Positions 26,830 through 38,560 of a stretch of 64,000 nt of DNA are shown here, piece by piece (positions within the stretch are counted from its first letter, which is position 1; the number at the start of each line of letters is the position of its first letter). This DNA comes from Avena insularis. Its lineage: Eukaryota; Streptophyta; Magnoliopsida; Poales; Poaceae. The stretch spans positions 355,464,010 through 355,528,009 of the forward strand of contig CM042694.1 of assembly GCA_023614405.1 (NCBI GenBank). The letters run 5' to 3'. The position numbers were made by a program, and so were the translations under genes. The notes beneath the pieces are model-generated. The model was not told the origin of the DNA. It saw nothing but the letters and a program-made list of their open reading frames with translations, and ran no database searches.

Positions 26830-26996
26830 TGATGGCTCTGTGTAAGGCGCCCAGAAAAGTGCTAGTGCAATGATGATGTAGAGCTCGTTGGGAACCCCAA
26901 GAGGAAGGTATGATGAGCACATCAGCAAGTTTCCCTCAGTTAAGAAACCAAGGTTTAATCGAACTAGTAGGAGCAAGGAAACACCCCAAAGGTGTT
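26830..26996 (-). repeat. Element A upstream LTR, piece 1 (167 bp)
   Basis: Starts TGATGGCTCTGTG and matches 21340-21506, the corresponding 167 bases of the other LTR. It ends at the GTGTT where element B inserted; the LTR resumes at 58770. Confidence 0.93.
26992..26996. other. Target-site duplication of element B, left copy (GTGTT)
   Basis: GTGTT precedes the TGATGCAGCC end of element B and recurs at 58770-58774 after its CAACA end. The unbroken LTR of element A reads GGTGTTACTAG at 21501-21511, confirming the join. Confidence 0.93.
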
Positions 26997-27240
26997 TGAT
27001 GCAGCCCGTCCTATGGACGCTTCTACATCTACACCAACAAGTCCCCCAAGTGGACCCATGACTCGTGCCTGAGCCAAACTCCTCCAAGCTAAGGTGAACT
27101 CGCTCCTCTCTTCGTGCCAATTGGATACCTCTTTGGATGGCGTGCTACTTCATACCACTACTTTGTGCATCATCAGGTACGAGCCCCCACCGTGTCGACC
27201 CACGAGCCCTGAAGCTGCACCTGAGCTGAAGCTACCTGAG

Positions 27241-27417
27241 CTGGAGTGTCCGCCGAATCCAGCCGGAGTGTCCGGCGCGACTTAGCCGGAGTGTCCGGCC
27301 TGCCCGAGCCCGGACCTGGCGCGGACATTCAGAAGGTCAAATCGGACACTCCTCGGACACCACCCGGAGTGTCCGGTCACCCCGGACTGTCCGGCCGTGC
27401 CGACCCGGACTGTCCGG
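27241..27417 (+). repeat. CCGGAGTGTCCGG palindrome cluster in element B upstream LTR
   Basis: The near-perfect 13-bp palindrome CCGGAGTGTCCGG occurs at 27263, 27286 and 27364, its variant CCGGACTGTCCGG at 27382 and 27405, and weaker forms between. Adjacent copies are 23 bp apart (27263/27286 and 27382/27405). The cluster ends about 110 bp upstream of the TATA box, so it lies in U3 where enhancers sit. A protein-binding role is inference. Confidence 0.8.
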
Positions 27418-27527
27418 CCCAAGCGATGGGCCTGTGAGCCTAGCTGGGCCCTATGGCCCATGTACCCCTCTACTTCACCCAGAACTCTACTTTAATGCCA
27501 GAATTACCCCTGAACTTGTGGCTGGCC

Positions 27528-27535
27528 TATATATA
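27528..27535 (+). promoter_or_regulatory. TATA box of element B upstream LTR
   Basis: TATATATA followed by GACCCCCACC; kept in the other LTR at 58314-58321. Its place in the middle of the LTR downstream of the palindrome cluster fits a core promoter. Confidence 0.65.
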
Positions 27536-27987
27536 GACCCCCACCTCCATTGTAAACCCTAGGCTTGATATTGGAATTAGTGGAAACCCTTTTGTGGATC
27601 TATCTAATTCTTGCCTCATGCTCCTTGACTAAGGAGCACCAATATCCCCAAACCTCATTGGAGTTTGCATCGTGCCTCCGCGTTGTACAAGGCCTAGGCA
27701 TCGGTGTCCCTTTGCCTAGACGTCAAGATCTCACCGAGTCTCCCATCTCGCCGTACCGATTCGAGAGAGAGTCCTCCGCCCGACGCCGATCCTAGGGATT
27801 GCGCCGGACCGGTCACCGCCGGCGTGAGCTATTGGTGTTTATCGTGGTTTTGCGTGTGTGTGTTCATCGCGTTCTTCATGCGTGTGTTCGTCGTGTTCAT
27901 CCTTCCCTCCTTCCCCCGTACTCCACCCTTGATTTGTAAGGGAATCGTGAATGATCGGGCCACCCTAGAGGTTTGCCTTCAACATAT

Positions 27988-28000
27988 TGGTATCAAGAGC
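27988..28000 (+). other. Element B primer-binding site (tRNA-Met type)
   Basis: TGGTATCAAGAGC, three bases after the LTR end. It is complementary to the initiator tRNA-Met 3' end, with one extra A relative to the usual TGGTATCAGAGC. Confidence 0.85.
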
Positions 28001-29327
28001 TTCGTTGCTCACGATTTCCCCCACAAATTTTTCTTCTATCCACCAAAAATTCAAAAATCCCCACAAAAAACAGCCCATATTTGCCTTTGGATCGATCTTT
28101 TGATTTGGAGTGTTATTTGTGGTTTTGATCCGACCAAACCTTATCTAAGGAGTTGGTCCAGCTTTATCCTCTGCTTTCCCGACTGATTTGGCGGTTTCAT
28201 GGATTTGAGGCCCGAAGGCGAGGATTTCCGCTCAAGAACACAAGCAGGAAACCCGCGCCGGAGTGTCCGGCTCATACCGACCGGAGTGTCCGGCCTGACC
28301 AAAGTGTCTGGCCGAACCAGACCGGAGTGTCCGGCCCATATAGACCGGAGTGTCCGGCTGTAACGCCAGTTTGGACAGTTTTGCCTCGTTTTTTTCCGCA
28401 TTGGCTAATCTCCTTTGTTTGCTCGTGTCCCGTGTGTGTGTCAGCAAGTACCAGCAAGCTTCCGCATCATCAACTTCCGCGCTCATCAACACCACGGACC
28501 ACAAACACCATCCCGCACTTCCTCATCATCAAAGAAGGTATAACTTGCGTCACCTTGTTAACCCCCATCTTCCTTTGTGTGTACCTACCCCATGAGAGTG
28601 GCTCATCTTGTGTTTGCTTGAGCATTGTGCATTTGTCCTTGGATATTGAGAGTGCAAGAGAAATAGCAAGTGTGACTAGGTAGCACCAAGGGAGAGCAAA
28701 AAAAAACAGAAAAAGATACAAAAAAACAAAAAAAAATAGTCTCCCGTTGCCAAAGAGAGTCTCAAAGCTTGTAAGCAAGAGAGAAAGAAGAGCGCCCAAG
28801 GCAAGTGCACAAATCCATTGCTCACTTTTCCTCTTTGCAAACGAGCCACAGTCTCTCCTTGCATTGGCACGACAATGAGCTTAGTCTTCGTTAGGACATT
28901 TGGTTTGCTAATTTTCATAGTCGTGTCAATCCCAACTTTCTCCACGTGTGTGTACATAGTCGTAGGTTCCCGTCACCCTTTTGAGTTGTTGACCTTCGCC
29001 TTTGACTTGAGTTTTGTTGGATTTTTACCACTTTTGACTATCACTTTTCTTTTGGTTGGTTCTTTGGCTTTCCATAATCCTAACCTACCACCAACAAGCT
29101 TTTGAGAGTTAGTTCTTTCTTTAGTGTGAGTTTTCTTTACAATTCCACTTTGCACGCTAATAGCTCTCACTTGTGGTTTCTAGTTTGGTGCAATCCCCAA
29201 GGTGAGGTACAAGGCTAACACCACCATATTCCACTTCCATATACAATACTTGTGTGTTTTGCATGATGGATAGGCACGGTGAGACAAGCCAACCACCCCC
29301 CCCCAAGAAGAAGATCAATGTCCATAC
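28001..29327 (+). other. Element B leader region
   Basis: About 1.3 kb between primer site and gag without a convincing coding frame. It contains a second palindrome cluster (28258-28357), an A-rich tract at about 28699-28737, and near its end an ATG at 29266 whose frame closes 21 codons later, after a run of nine C. Confidence 0.75.
28258..28357 (+). repeat. CCGGAGTGTCCGG palindrome cluster in element B leader
   Basis: Perfect copies of CCGGAGTGTCCGG start at 28258, 28281, 28322 and 28345 with a decayed copy near 28299. Most copies are 23 bp apart. This is the LTR motif placed again in the transcribed leader. Confidence 0.85.
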
Positions 29328-31199
29328 ATGACGTGTGCAAGTCACTTCATCGTCCGCCAAGAGTTCCGTGAACGTTGCCAAGAACTTGAGACGCGACAAG
29401 ATGAACAATTTGGCGAGACACAAGCCGAGTTCAAGAACATCGACAACCGCTTCGACGGCCTCGAACGACAAATGCATGCAATGCATCATAACTTCGGCCA
29501 CCAAAATGAAGCGCTCCAACGCTCCTCCGCCGAAACAAATGACAATCTTCGACGCCTCATCGACGACATGACAAGACCACGTTCACGCACATCAAGCTCG
29601 GCAAGTTCTTCGCATCGTCATGCACCTCTTCCACAAGATCTACATCAAAGTTCTCAAAGACGGAATGATGCCCCCGTGGTTGAAGATGGAATCTCTTCGA
29701 ACTATGTACCTTCCCCACGGCACGCCGCAACGTCAAGCTATGATGGTGACCTCTCTTCAAGGCCACGAGCAAGGCAAGAAGCACACCGTCATCACGCAAG
29801 GGCACTAGTGATCCAACAAGAGCAACCACAAGAGGAACCGCAAGCGCAACCGCAAGTACAACCGCAAGTCTACCACCATCAATCGCGACACATACTTGAC
29901 ACAACAAGTGATGACTCCAATTTGGAGAATCAAGCTCGTCATCGACGTGAAGCTCTCCAAGATCCTCCTCCTCGTCATCAACGTCATGAACGTCAACAAC
30001 GACACCATGGTCATCACGTGGCGCCTCCTTCCCATCAACAAAACTTGGAGCGTCAAGTGATACAAGTTGAGCGACGCCCAGCACGTCAAGAGGCTCATGA
30101 CCATGTTCTTCGCCGTGAGGCCCAGGTGCCTAACCAACATCACCAACCAATGAACGAGCCTCGTCTTCGTCATCAACCGCGTCAAGAGGATCCACACCTT
30201 CGCCACCATGAGGCCCAAGCGCCTCAACCACGTCAACAACAATATCAAGAGCAAGCTCTGCAACAAGGACGCGAGAACCAAGTTCCACCTCCCCAAATAC
30301 AAGATCATCAACAAGGTCACCAAGCTCGTCGCAATGACCGCAACGATGAAGAAACTTTTGGCAAGCTCAAGTTCACAATGCCCAAGTTCACCGGATCCAA
30401 TGACCCCGAAGAATACCTCTCGTGGGCACTCAAAGTCGACAAGATCTTCCGCATGCACAACTATACCAACGAGAAGATGGTCGCCATGGCTTTGCTAGAG
30501 TTTGATGATTACGCCAACCTTTGGTGGGAACAAGTTCAAGTTGCTCGTGATGCAAGACAAGAACCGCCAATCACAACTTGGCATGACATGAAGGCTCACA
30601 TGAGATCCCGGTTCATCCCCGCGCACTACACGCGTGACCTCTTCAACAACCTTCAAGCGCTTCGTCAAGGGACAAAGACCGTGGAAGAGTACTTCAAGGA
30701 AATGGAACTCAACTTGATTCGCGCCAACATTGATGAGCGCACGGAACCAACAATGGCACGTTTCCTTATTGGGTTGAACCACCCAATCAAGCGCATCGTC
30801 GAGTTCCAAACATACAACAACATGGTTGAGCTTGTGCACATCGCAACAAAGGCTGAATGTCAAGTGCAAGAGGATATCAAATACAACAAGCCCAAGACGC
30901 ACTTCACCTACAAGCAAGCTTCAACCGCTACACCAACAACTTTCAATGGTAGCTCATCAAGCACCTCCAAGCCTTCCTTCAAGCCCACACTTCCTCAAGG
31001 AAAACTGCCCCCAAGTGGCAAGCAAGCAAAGAGTGATACACCTTTCAACGGTGAATGCTACAAGTGTGGAGGTAAAGGACACAAGTCGGCCGAATGTGGA
31101 AACAAGAAAGTCTTGTTCATTCACGACAATGGTGATGAAGAGTACTTGAGTGAAGATGAGTTTGATGCCCGTGTCAAGGAAGCAATGGCAAGGCAATGA
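29328..31199 (+). CDS. gag: Element B gag polyprotein (623 aa)
   Basis: Structural capsid/nucleocapsid protein of a Ty3 element. Residues about 10-80 look like a helical or coiled segment. About 95-340 is an unusual low-complexity domain rich in His, Gln, Arg and Pro. About 345-510 is the Retrotrans_gag capsid core, with KFTGSNDPEEYL and an LWWEQV motif. One zinc knuckle, CYKCGGKGHKSAEC, has ligands at 577, 580, 585 and 590. The C-terminus is acidic. The frame closes with TGA at 31197-31199, and pol lies in the same frame after a second stop (TAA at 31215). The start at 29328 is the first ATG of the open frame. An upstream ATG at 29266 is separated from it by a C run; one more C would join them, so the true N-terminus may be about 21 residues longer. 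Confidence 0.85.
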   Translation: MTCASHFIVRQEFRERCQELETRQDEQFGETQAEFKNIDNRFDGLERQMHAMHHNFGHQNEALQRSSAETNDNLRRLIDDMTRPRSRTSSSASSSHRHAPLPQDLHQSSQRRNDAPVVEDGISSNYVPSPRHAATSSYDGDLSSRPRARQEAHRHHARALVIQQEQPQEEPQAQPQVQPQVYHHQSRHILDTTSDDSNLENQARHRREALQDPPPRHQRHERQQRHHGHHVAPPSHQQNLERQVIQVERRPARQEAHDHVLRREAQVPNQHHQPMNEPRLRHQPRQEDPHLRHHEAQAPQPRQQQYQEQALQQGRENQVPPPQIQDHQQGHQARRNDRNDEETFGKLKFTMPKFTGSNDPEEYLSWALKVDKIFRMHNYTNEKMVAMALLEFDDYANLWWEQVQVARDARQEPPITTWHDMKAHMRSRFIPAHYTRDLFNNLQALRQGTKTVEEYFKEMELNLIRANIDERTEPTMARFLIGLNHPIKRIVEFQTYNNMVELVHIATKAECQVQEDIKYNKPKTHFTYKQASTATPTTFNGSSSSTSKPSFKPTLPQGKLPPSGKQAKSDTPFNGECYKCGGKGHKSAECGNKKVLFIHDNGDEEYLSEDEFDARVKEAMARQ

Positions 31200-31223
31200 G
31201 TGGAAGATGATCAATAACTCCTC

Positions 31224-33701
31224 ATGTGTGAACATGACGCAAGTCCATCGCTTGTAGTCACAAGGATCTTGACCACTCAAGCACAAGAGCATGAAGACCA
31301 ACGCTCCAATATCTTCCAAACACGAGCCGGCATCAATGGCAAATCTATCAAGGTGATCATTGACGGAGGGAGTTGTCACAACCTTGCTAGCACCAAGTTG
31401 TGTGAGAAGCTCAACCTCACCCTCCATCCACACAAGCACCCCTACCACGTGCAATGGCTAAGTGACCAAGGGTCCGTGAAGATCAAGCATACCGTATCGG
31501 TCTCCTTCGCCATTGGTCCTTACAAAGATACGGTGGAGTGTGATGTGGTTCCTATGATAGTTTTCCACATGCTTCTTGGTCGACCGTGGAAATTTGACAA
31601 GGCTGCTCAACATGACGGTCGCACCAACATATACATCTTCAAATGGCTTAACAAAACATGTGTTTTGCAACCGATGAATCCTAGCCAAATAATTGCGGAC
31701 AATGCAAAGGCTTTAGCGAGGGCGCAAAGCACAACACCTACTTGTGAGAAGAGCGGTGAGAGAGAGAACCACCTCATAGTGAGTGAGAGCCACAAGCCAA
31801 ATTCGAGTGGAAAAACTAAGAGTGTTCTCCTTGCCACCAAAAGTGAGATGAGAGATGTTCGGAACAACCCATCCATCTTGCACTATGTCCTCCTTTGCAA
31901 AGGACTAGCGCAAGGAACTAACGAATTAACCAATGTTCCTCCATCTTTGATGAGTGTTTTGCAGGAATTCTAGGATGTGTTCCCCAAAGAGCTTCCACAT
32001 GGACTACCTCCTCTTTGCGGCATCGAACATCGCATTGACCTCATCCCCGGTGCACCACTTCCAAACCGCGCCGCTTACCGCACGAACCCGGATGAGACAA
32101 AGGAGATTGAGCGTCAAATCAACCAACTCGTCTCCAAAGGTTTGATCCAAGTTAGCACTAGTCCAAGTGTCGTACCCATGATTCTTGTTCCAAAGACGGA
32201 TGATACGTTACGGTTATGCATGGACTACCGTCCAATCAATGCTATCACCGTGCGTTATCGACATCCCATACCACGTCTCGATGACATGCTTGATGAGTTG
32301 TGTGGAGCCACTATTTTTTCGAAAATTGATCTTCGTAGTTGTTACCATCAAATACGCATGGCTGAAGGTGATGAGTGGAAAACCGCCTTCAAGACCAAAC
32401 TTGGTCTCTATAAATGGTTGGTTATGCCCTTTGGTTTATCAAATGCCCCATCCACCTTCATGCGCCTTATGAATCACATCTTGCATTCTCTCATTGGAAA
32501 AAGTGTTGTTGTCTATTTCGATGATATTCTTGTTTATAGCAAATCACTTGAGGACCATATAACACATGTCAAGGAAGTTTTGCAAATCCTTCGACATGAA
32601 AAGCTTTATGCTAATCTTCCCAAGTGCACTTTTGCTAAAGACAAGTTGATTTTTCTTGGATTTGTCGTTTCTTCGAAGGGAATTGAAGTTGATGTTTCCA
32701 AGGTAAAGGACATACGAGATTGGCCCATACCAACAAATGTGAGTGAACTCCGAAGTTTTCATGGGTTGGCCGGTTTCTATCGTTGCTTTGTGAAAGACTT
32801 TTCAACCATTGCTTGTCCCCTTAATGAATTGACCAAAAAGAATGTCACCTTCGTGTGGGGCAAAGCACAACAAAAAGCTTTTGATGAACTTAAAAAGAGG
32901 CTCACCGAAGCACCTCTTCTTGCTTTACCGGATTTCACAAAAACTTTTGAGATAGAGTGTGATGCTAGTGGTATTGGCATTGGAGGAGTCCTTATGCAAA
33001 ACGGACGTCCTATAGCCTACCATAGCAAAAAACTTGATGGTGCTCGCCTTAACTATCCGATTTATGACAAAGAGCTTTTTGCCTTAGTTCGTGTCCTTCA
33101 AGTTTGGAAACACTACCTTTGGCCTAAGGAATTTATCATACATTCCGACCACGAGTCGTTGAAATATCTCAAAGTCCAAGCTAACTTGAGCAAGAGACAC
33201 GCTAAGTGGGTTGAGTTCATGGAGTCTTTTCCGTACATTGTCAAGTATAAGAAGGGCAAAGATAATGTAGTTGCGGACGCATTGTCTCGCAAACATACAA
33301 GCCTTCTTACGAGACTTGAAATCAACGTGTTGGGTCTTGAGGAAATAAAATCTTTGTATGCTTCCGACCCATTCTTTGAACCAATTTTCTCAAAGTGCTC
33401 CAATGACAAGGGAGTTGATGATTTCTATTTGCATAAGGGCTTTCTATTTAAACAAAACAAGCTATGCATTCCGAAGTTGTCGCTTCAACTCTTGCTTCTC
33501 CAAGAATCTCACGGTGGAGGCCTTATGGGTCACTTTGGTCGCGACAAGACATTGGACATGCTCTCCAATCACTACTTTTGGCCCAAGATGAAGCGTGACA
33601 TGGAGCGCTACGTTCAACGATGCACGACATGTGTTCAAGCTAAGTCGCAAGCTAATCCCTATGGTCTTTATATGCCATTGCCTATTCCTCATACACTGTA
33701 A
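31224..33701 (+). pseudogene. pol: Element B pol, upstream part: protease, RT, RNase H, integrase zinc domain
   Basis: One frame broken by a TAG at 31971-31973. Before it (about 249 codons) is the aspartic protease with IIDGGS (Asp at about residue 47) and HMLLGRPWKFD. After it, counting from 31977, come reverse transcriptase ([11 protein letters not shown], then YFDD at about 180-183), RNase H (ECDAS at 327-331, DKE at 364-366, HSDH at 389-392, ADALS at 433-437) and the integrase zinc domain (His 512/519/532 area, Cys 549 and 552). The TAG lies in a [11 protein letters not shown] context where relatives have Gln, a CAG-to-TAG change. The frame ends where element C inserted: its last codons and TAA come from C's TGTAA end. 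Gag and pol share a frame separated by TGA and TAA, so the family may use one gag-pol frame. Confidence 0.9.
33692..33696. other. Target-site duplication of element C, left copy (TACAC)
   Basis: TACAC precedes TGTAACATCC and is repeated at 56885-56889 after GCTGACA. No such duplication flanks the middle LTR, so C is one insertion. Confidence 0.93.
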
Positions 33702-36700
33702 CATCCCAAAACATCAATCCAAGTTTATCAAAGATCCAATCATCCAAAAATAGGGTTAACAAAAACTTTTCCATTTTTAAAAGGAAAGCATTCATATTAT
33801 GTGCATTTAAATAGGAGTTGTTTGAATTGCCATGATTAAGTGATCCCATGCTTGTAAAATGTTTCTTAGGTGATTTAAACATCATCTACATCATTCCCAA
33901 ACTTTTTCTAAAGAAAATCAAATCAAAAAGATTTAAAATGGAGAAATGGTCATTTTGCCAAAATTAACTCCCATGTCTACTTTGGCTATTCCTAGTACTC
34001 AAAAATTAACAGAAACAATTCTTGATCTTTGCACTCCTTGCTAGTACACATAATGAGGTACCAAGGCCCACCTTGTGATCTTCTAAAAACCTTCTGTAAA
34101 CTATTTTAAATAACAGTTCAAAATTGAATCTTTATCATATGGGAAGATCCCACTTTTTCAAAAACCACTCAAACAAGCTCAACTTTCAAAACCCAAGCAT
34201 CTGCAGACTCACCAGCACCAACTTAGCACACCCACCAAAAATCTTTTCAAAATTCAAAACTTGAGTTCTTGGCCATTTCATCGAGCAATTGGCATACAAA
34301 TCAAACAAAAACCAAACACTATTATGAGCAGTGATTGAAGCCTAACTTGTTCCCTCTCTATCTCACAACCATCTCAAGAGATCAGCTAGCAAGTTAAACC
34401 AAGCACTAGACTCACTTTGTAAGCTGAATGACATCAATGGTGAACAATGAAGCTCACCATGCCACCCCAAGGAGAGCGACAAGCTAGGAGGAGATTTAGC
34501 CGTAACCTTGTTGTCAGGAGTAGCCCACCGTCCACCGCCACTCCCCCCTGCCGGAACCTTGCCAACCCCTGGACCACACGGACCGCCCAGCCCGCCAACA
34601 ACCATGCCGAGCATGCGCTAGAGCGCCACCTCGACCGACGCCACGCACGCGCCGCCGCTTCGCCGCATACATGATCGCCACCGACCCAGGAGACCGCCAG
34701 ACATCCCGTTAAATGCGCCCCCAAGACGACAACCACCACTCGTCGTCAAGACGCCGCTCGCCGCCCAGAGCATCGCGGTTGCGCATCAAACCGCACCGCC
34801 ACGTCTCGCCACCGTGTCGTTGAACATCGCCAGGGAGCACCGCACCGCCCCTACCGTCGCCCATGCCGATAGCCGTCTGTACCATCGACCACGACGAGCT
34901 CACCGTGCGCCCCGTCGGTCCCCTCTCGCCACTATAAATAGAGGCCACCCCCAGCAGATTTGAGCACACCATCTCACTCACCACCTCTCACACTCACTCC
35001 CCACCGCCAACCGGAGCCGATCGAGCACCAGAGCGCCGGAATTTCAGCCGGAGCTGCCGCCTCGGGAGGAGAAGGGCGTCGTTGATCCAGGCCGCCCCAG
35101 AAGAAGCTGTCGGTACCAGGAGGTTCGCCGTCGTCGACTTTGTCGTTCGCCCGCCTCACCGACCCTCGCCTGAACCCCGGTGAGCCCCCAACGACCCCCA
35201 GCGCCGCTTAGGTTCTCGCTGGCATTGTCCAAGGTCGACGATGACCTCACTGTTGATTAGAACCAGATCGCACGACCACTGTCATCATACCGCTGCACCT
35301 TGCCACAGACGGGTGGGGTCCTCGCTAAGTCACTATGTCATGCAGCGAGCGCAAGTAACCCATTTCGCCTCAGCGTTGGAAATTCAAATTAGGATTTTTC
35401 TTTTTAGTTAGAATATAGTTTCTGTCCTGTGTTTCAAAAATCAATTATGTGAGTTTGACAAATCCAAATTGCATGAAACTAATTTGTCTAAAAGGTATTG
35501 AAATGCTCTATCCAAGCCCGTTGGATTTAATTCAATTAGATTTATAGATCTCTCCTAATAAAAATGAGAAGACAGAAGCTTTTACAACTTGCAACATTTT
35601 TATAAAATCAACCAAGTCAGGTTTTGAGTTGATTCCAACTCTCAAAAATCACATTTCATCATATCTATCCAAATATGTAATAATATTAAGGTTTACATGC
35701 AGTGACTTTGGACTAGTACCAAAATAATTCTATATAGGCATTTCTAGTCACTTTAAATCATTAAATAATAAACTTAAACTAAAGTAATATTGATCCAACC
35801 TTTAAATCTCATTCCCACCTGTGGAATATGTGGTGAGGACATGTGTCCACATGATCTCATATTTTGGTGGTGAATATTAAATTTAGTTAACATTTCAATG
35901 AGTAGAAATTACTTTTCTAAAATAAAAAGATTAAAACTATTGAATTAAAACTTGTAATGTTTGTGATGATAATAGATCATCAATTGTGTGCTTTAGAATG
36001 CTACTTAGCCTAGCTAAGTATGGTTTGGTGATTGTGCACTCCCTATGTATTTCTAGATGATAGCACCGACCAAACTCTCGAGGAGGAGGAGTTCTACCAG
36101 GAAGAAGAAGAAGAAGAAGACAACTTCAACCACTGCACCAACCAAGGCAAGCCACTATTAGCAGGGCAAGCTAACCCTTGCAAACTTACCTTAGCAAGCT
36201 ATGGTTAGCAAGCTAGCATAAACTAGATGGTTTAGCAAGGATGCCTTAAGCATGCTTTAATCACACCCGTTTTCACTATTAATGCCCCAAGTCTCATGGA
36301 CAAGTTTTACCCCACCTTAGGTTATACAAAGTTCTCTACTTAAAATTGAAGGTAGCATAAAAAGTATAAAACTTGACCTACTTAGAAACCTTTAGATATC
36401 ATTCTATGGCATGAGATTGATCCCATCTTTCCACCTTAGTGAACACTCTTAACTTAGTAGTTTAGAGTAGATCCAAAAACTTGAGTCACTTTAGATGGGA
36501 ATACTTGGTGAAAATGAGTTAAGAAAACCTTGGAATGATGAGTCATTCTATTGAGATGTTTTGACATGTGTTACGAAACACAACTGGTTTATGATGTGGA
36601 AAATGATAAGGCATGAGCCTTAACCCCTTTTATAAAACTGATGGTTGGATTCGGATGCGATACCATTCCAAATTTTACCGTACAACCACATTACCTGAAT

Positions 36701-37592
36701 TGGGTAAGGCTTAGCTGGAAATTTATATGCATTAGTATTAGTTCCCTCACGGGGGAGGTTTGAGCTGAGGATACCTCTTAATGTTGTCCACCTATGTAGT
36801 GCCCAAGATGACTGATGGTCATGGTTGGGAGGCCATGCTCATAGGAGAGGTGCTTATACTAGGGTGTGTAAAGGGAAGGTTATGTTTGATTATCTGCATA
36901 CTAAGTATGATGATTCAGGTTATCCCCAGATGCATCGTATCTTATGGTGAAAGTGTACCACCTCAGAGAGTGTCAAACTATTCAATAGCCGTCCATGATT
37001 ATGGACAGATTGGAATGGCCATACTGTTTCGTTGTCGATGTTTTCCAAATAACTTGAAATGAATGATGATCTTTGACTTGACCACAACAGGTTGTGTTGA
37101 TGATAATAGCTTCCCAACTTAAGTGACTCTGGAATTTTATTTTATCTTTCTCGCTTCAACTTAGCTTAGGCTTCAAACTTAACTTGATAGTTAACTTAGA
37201 TTCAGTATTTTAATTTAGGATATTACTACTTGTTAGTAGTAGTTTGTGAGTACTTAAAGAGTACTCATGGCTTTTGTCCCTGGCTATTATCATGGCCAGA
37301 CTATGAAGGAGATTATCGATGATGGTCCAGGACGGCTATGATAACTAGGACTATCTCGCACAAGATTGCCTCGTGTGCCCTCAAGATGGACCCCATCGCC
37401 ACGCTATCTTTTATTTCCGCCGCTTGTTGTATTAAGACCTGGATCATGAGATCCATATTTGTGTAAGACCTTATGTATGGTTTGTAATGGATGATGTACT
37501 ATGATATCCAATCCGTTATGTCTCGCAAAATGGTAATCCTGGATTGCAGGTATGGCATAACGGGCACCTGGATTAAAAATCCGGTGTTGACA
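33697..37592 (+). repeat. Element C LTR 1 (3896 bp)
   Basis: TGTAACATCC to GTGTTGACA. The first 700 bp are AT-rich, then comes a GC-rich stretch (about 34.45-35.35 kb) with the TATA box, then an AT-rich 3' part with a GAA run (36101-36120). No gene lies here. It differs from LTR 2 by substitutions in its upstream two fifths and mainly by small indels elsewhere. Confidence 0.93.
34933..34940 (+). promoter_or_regulatory. TATA box of element C LTR 1
   Basis: CTATAAATAGAGG, kept exactly in LTR 2 (44542) and LTR 3 (54208), and followed about 25-50 bp later by a C/T/A-rich CACTCACC stretch suited to a transcription start. Confidence 0.75.
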
Positions 37593-37595
37593 AGT

Positions 37596-37607
37596 TGGTA
37601 TCGAGCC
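37596..37607 (+). other. Element C primer-binding site, domain 1
   Basis: TGGTATCGAGCC, one base shorter than the TGGTATCAGAGCC of domain 2 at 47203. It is complementary to initiator tRNA-Met and lies three bases after the LTR. Confidence 0.85.
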
Positions 37608-37822
37608 ATCCTGACCATAGGAGACCCTAGTTAGAATGGACGTCCAAACCAAAAACTTAGCTTCAAAACCAAAGTGAGTATTTATGAAAAACTATCTCCT
37701 CCCTTACCTTTGGAATTTTCTTCCTCTCAAAAAATTCATGTTACTCAAAATTCTTACACTACTACTTAAAATTTTGACACACTTGATCACTTCCCTAACT
37801 TCCTCATCCTAAATTATTGTAG

Positions 37823-38560
37823 ATGGAGACTCAGTTCAGCAAGTTTTACCAGTTGGGAAACAGAGGTCGATTGATCTTCGAGAGGATCTGGATTCACCGT
37901 CGAATTTCAGGGACGCCCACATCCGGAGTTTCTTGAGCTCAACTTCCGGGACCCCTGGAGGAGACCTACATGGCTAGTCACCGCAGACCTTCGAGGAAGC
38001 ATCGAGGCACCAACTTCCGGAGAATTCAGTTCATCGTGAGAGAGAACAACCTAGATGGATTAGCAGTGGCAATGCATGAAGCTCGACGTCTATGTGCCCT
38101 CAGCGTCAACAAGACCCAAGGAACCCGTTTTGCCCACTATGCGAGACGTGACTTCATGGGAATGCCAATGGAGATGCCAGGTCACCCCGAGTTGAGGCGT
38201 CAAGTGGAGAACCTTGACTTCTTGCTTCATGACCGACAGGAACCGGACAATGCCAGAGTTAGCCAACCGTAACCGTGCCATTGCCGACAGAAGGCCCAGA
38301 CTTCGCCGCTTGTCCAAGACCACGCCTCTTCGTCGCCGCCAGCGTAAGAAGGATCGCACCATCGCCCGTCTTCGCAAGAAGGTGGCGACTCGAGAAGACC
38401 GCAAGGAGCAGGAAGCTCATTGTAGCAAAGAAGAAGAAGATGAGGGTGAAGACATCCAAGAAGATATGGATTCTTACCTCAAAGAACGATGATGACTTTC
38501 GGAGGAGGATGTGGACTTCTACATCAAGATGAAGACTCCGACTTCATCGACGATGAGTAG
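37823..38560 (+). pseudogene. Element C extra open region before gag, domain 1 (broken)
   Basis: Begins ATGGAGACTCAGTTC and ends with TAG at 38558-38560, about 215 bp after the primer site and 245 bp before gag. Read across frames it encodes an Arg-rich N-terminal part, a middle part with ARRDF, GHPELRRQVENLDFLLHDRQ, and a Lys/Glu-rich helical part followed by an acidic C-terminus. Several small indels relative to the domain 2 copy break it. I do not recognise a domain and assign no function. Confidence 0.55.

Larger units (their letters stand above)
26997..27984 (+). repeat. Element B upstream LTR (988 bp)
   Basis: Matches 57788-58769 over its length, from TGATGCAGCC to CTTCAACA. It contains a coding-like tail near its start (see the pol entry at 56885), a palindrome cluster at 27241-27417, and a TATATATA box at 27528-27535. 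Confidence 0.93.

Noticed and set aside
29557..30458. Minus-strand open frames of 175 and 217 codons opposite element B gag
   Set aside because: They are shadows of the His/Gln/Arg-rich codons on the plus strand and match no domain.
34363..35250. Open frames on both strands in the GC-rich part of element C LTRs (also at 43975-44877 and 53681-54590)
   Set aside because: They differ in length and frame among the three LTRs, lack domains, and follow from high GC content around the promoter.
36781..37117. Possible small genes in the 3' part of element C LTR
   Set aside because: Frames are broken differently in each LTR and carry no domain; the sequence is LTR.
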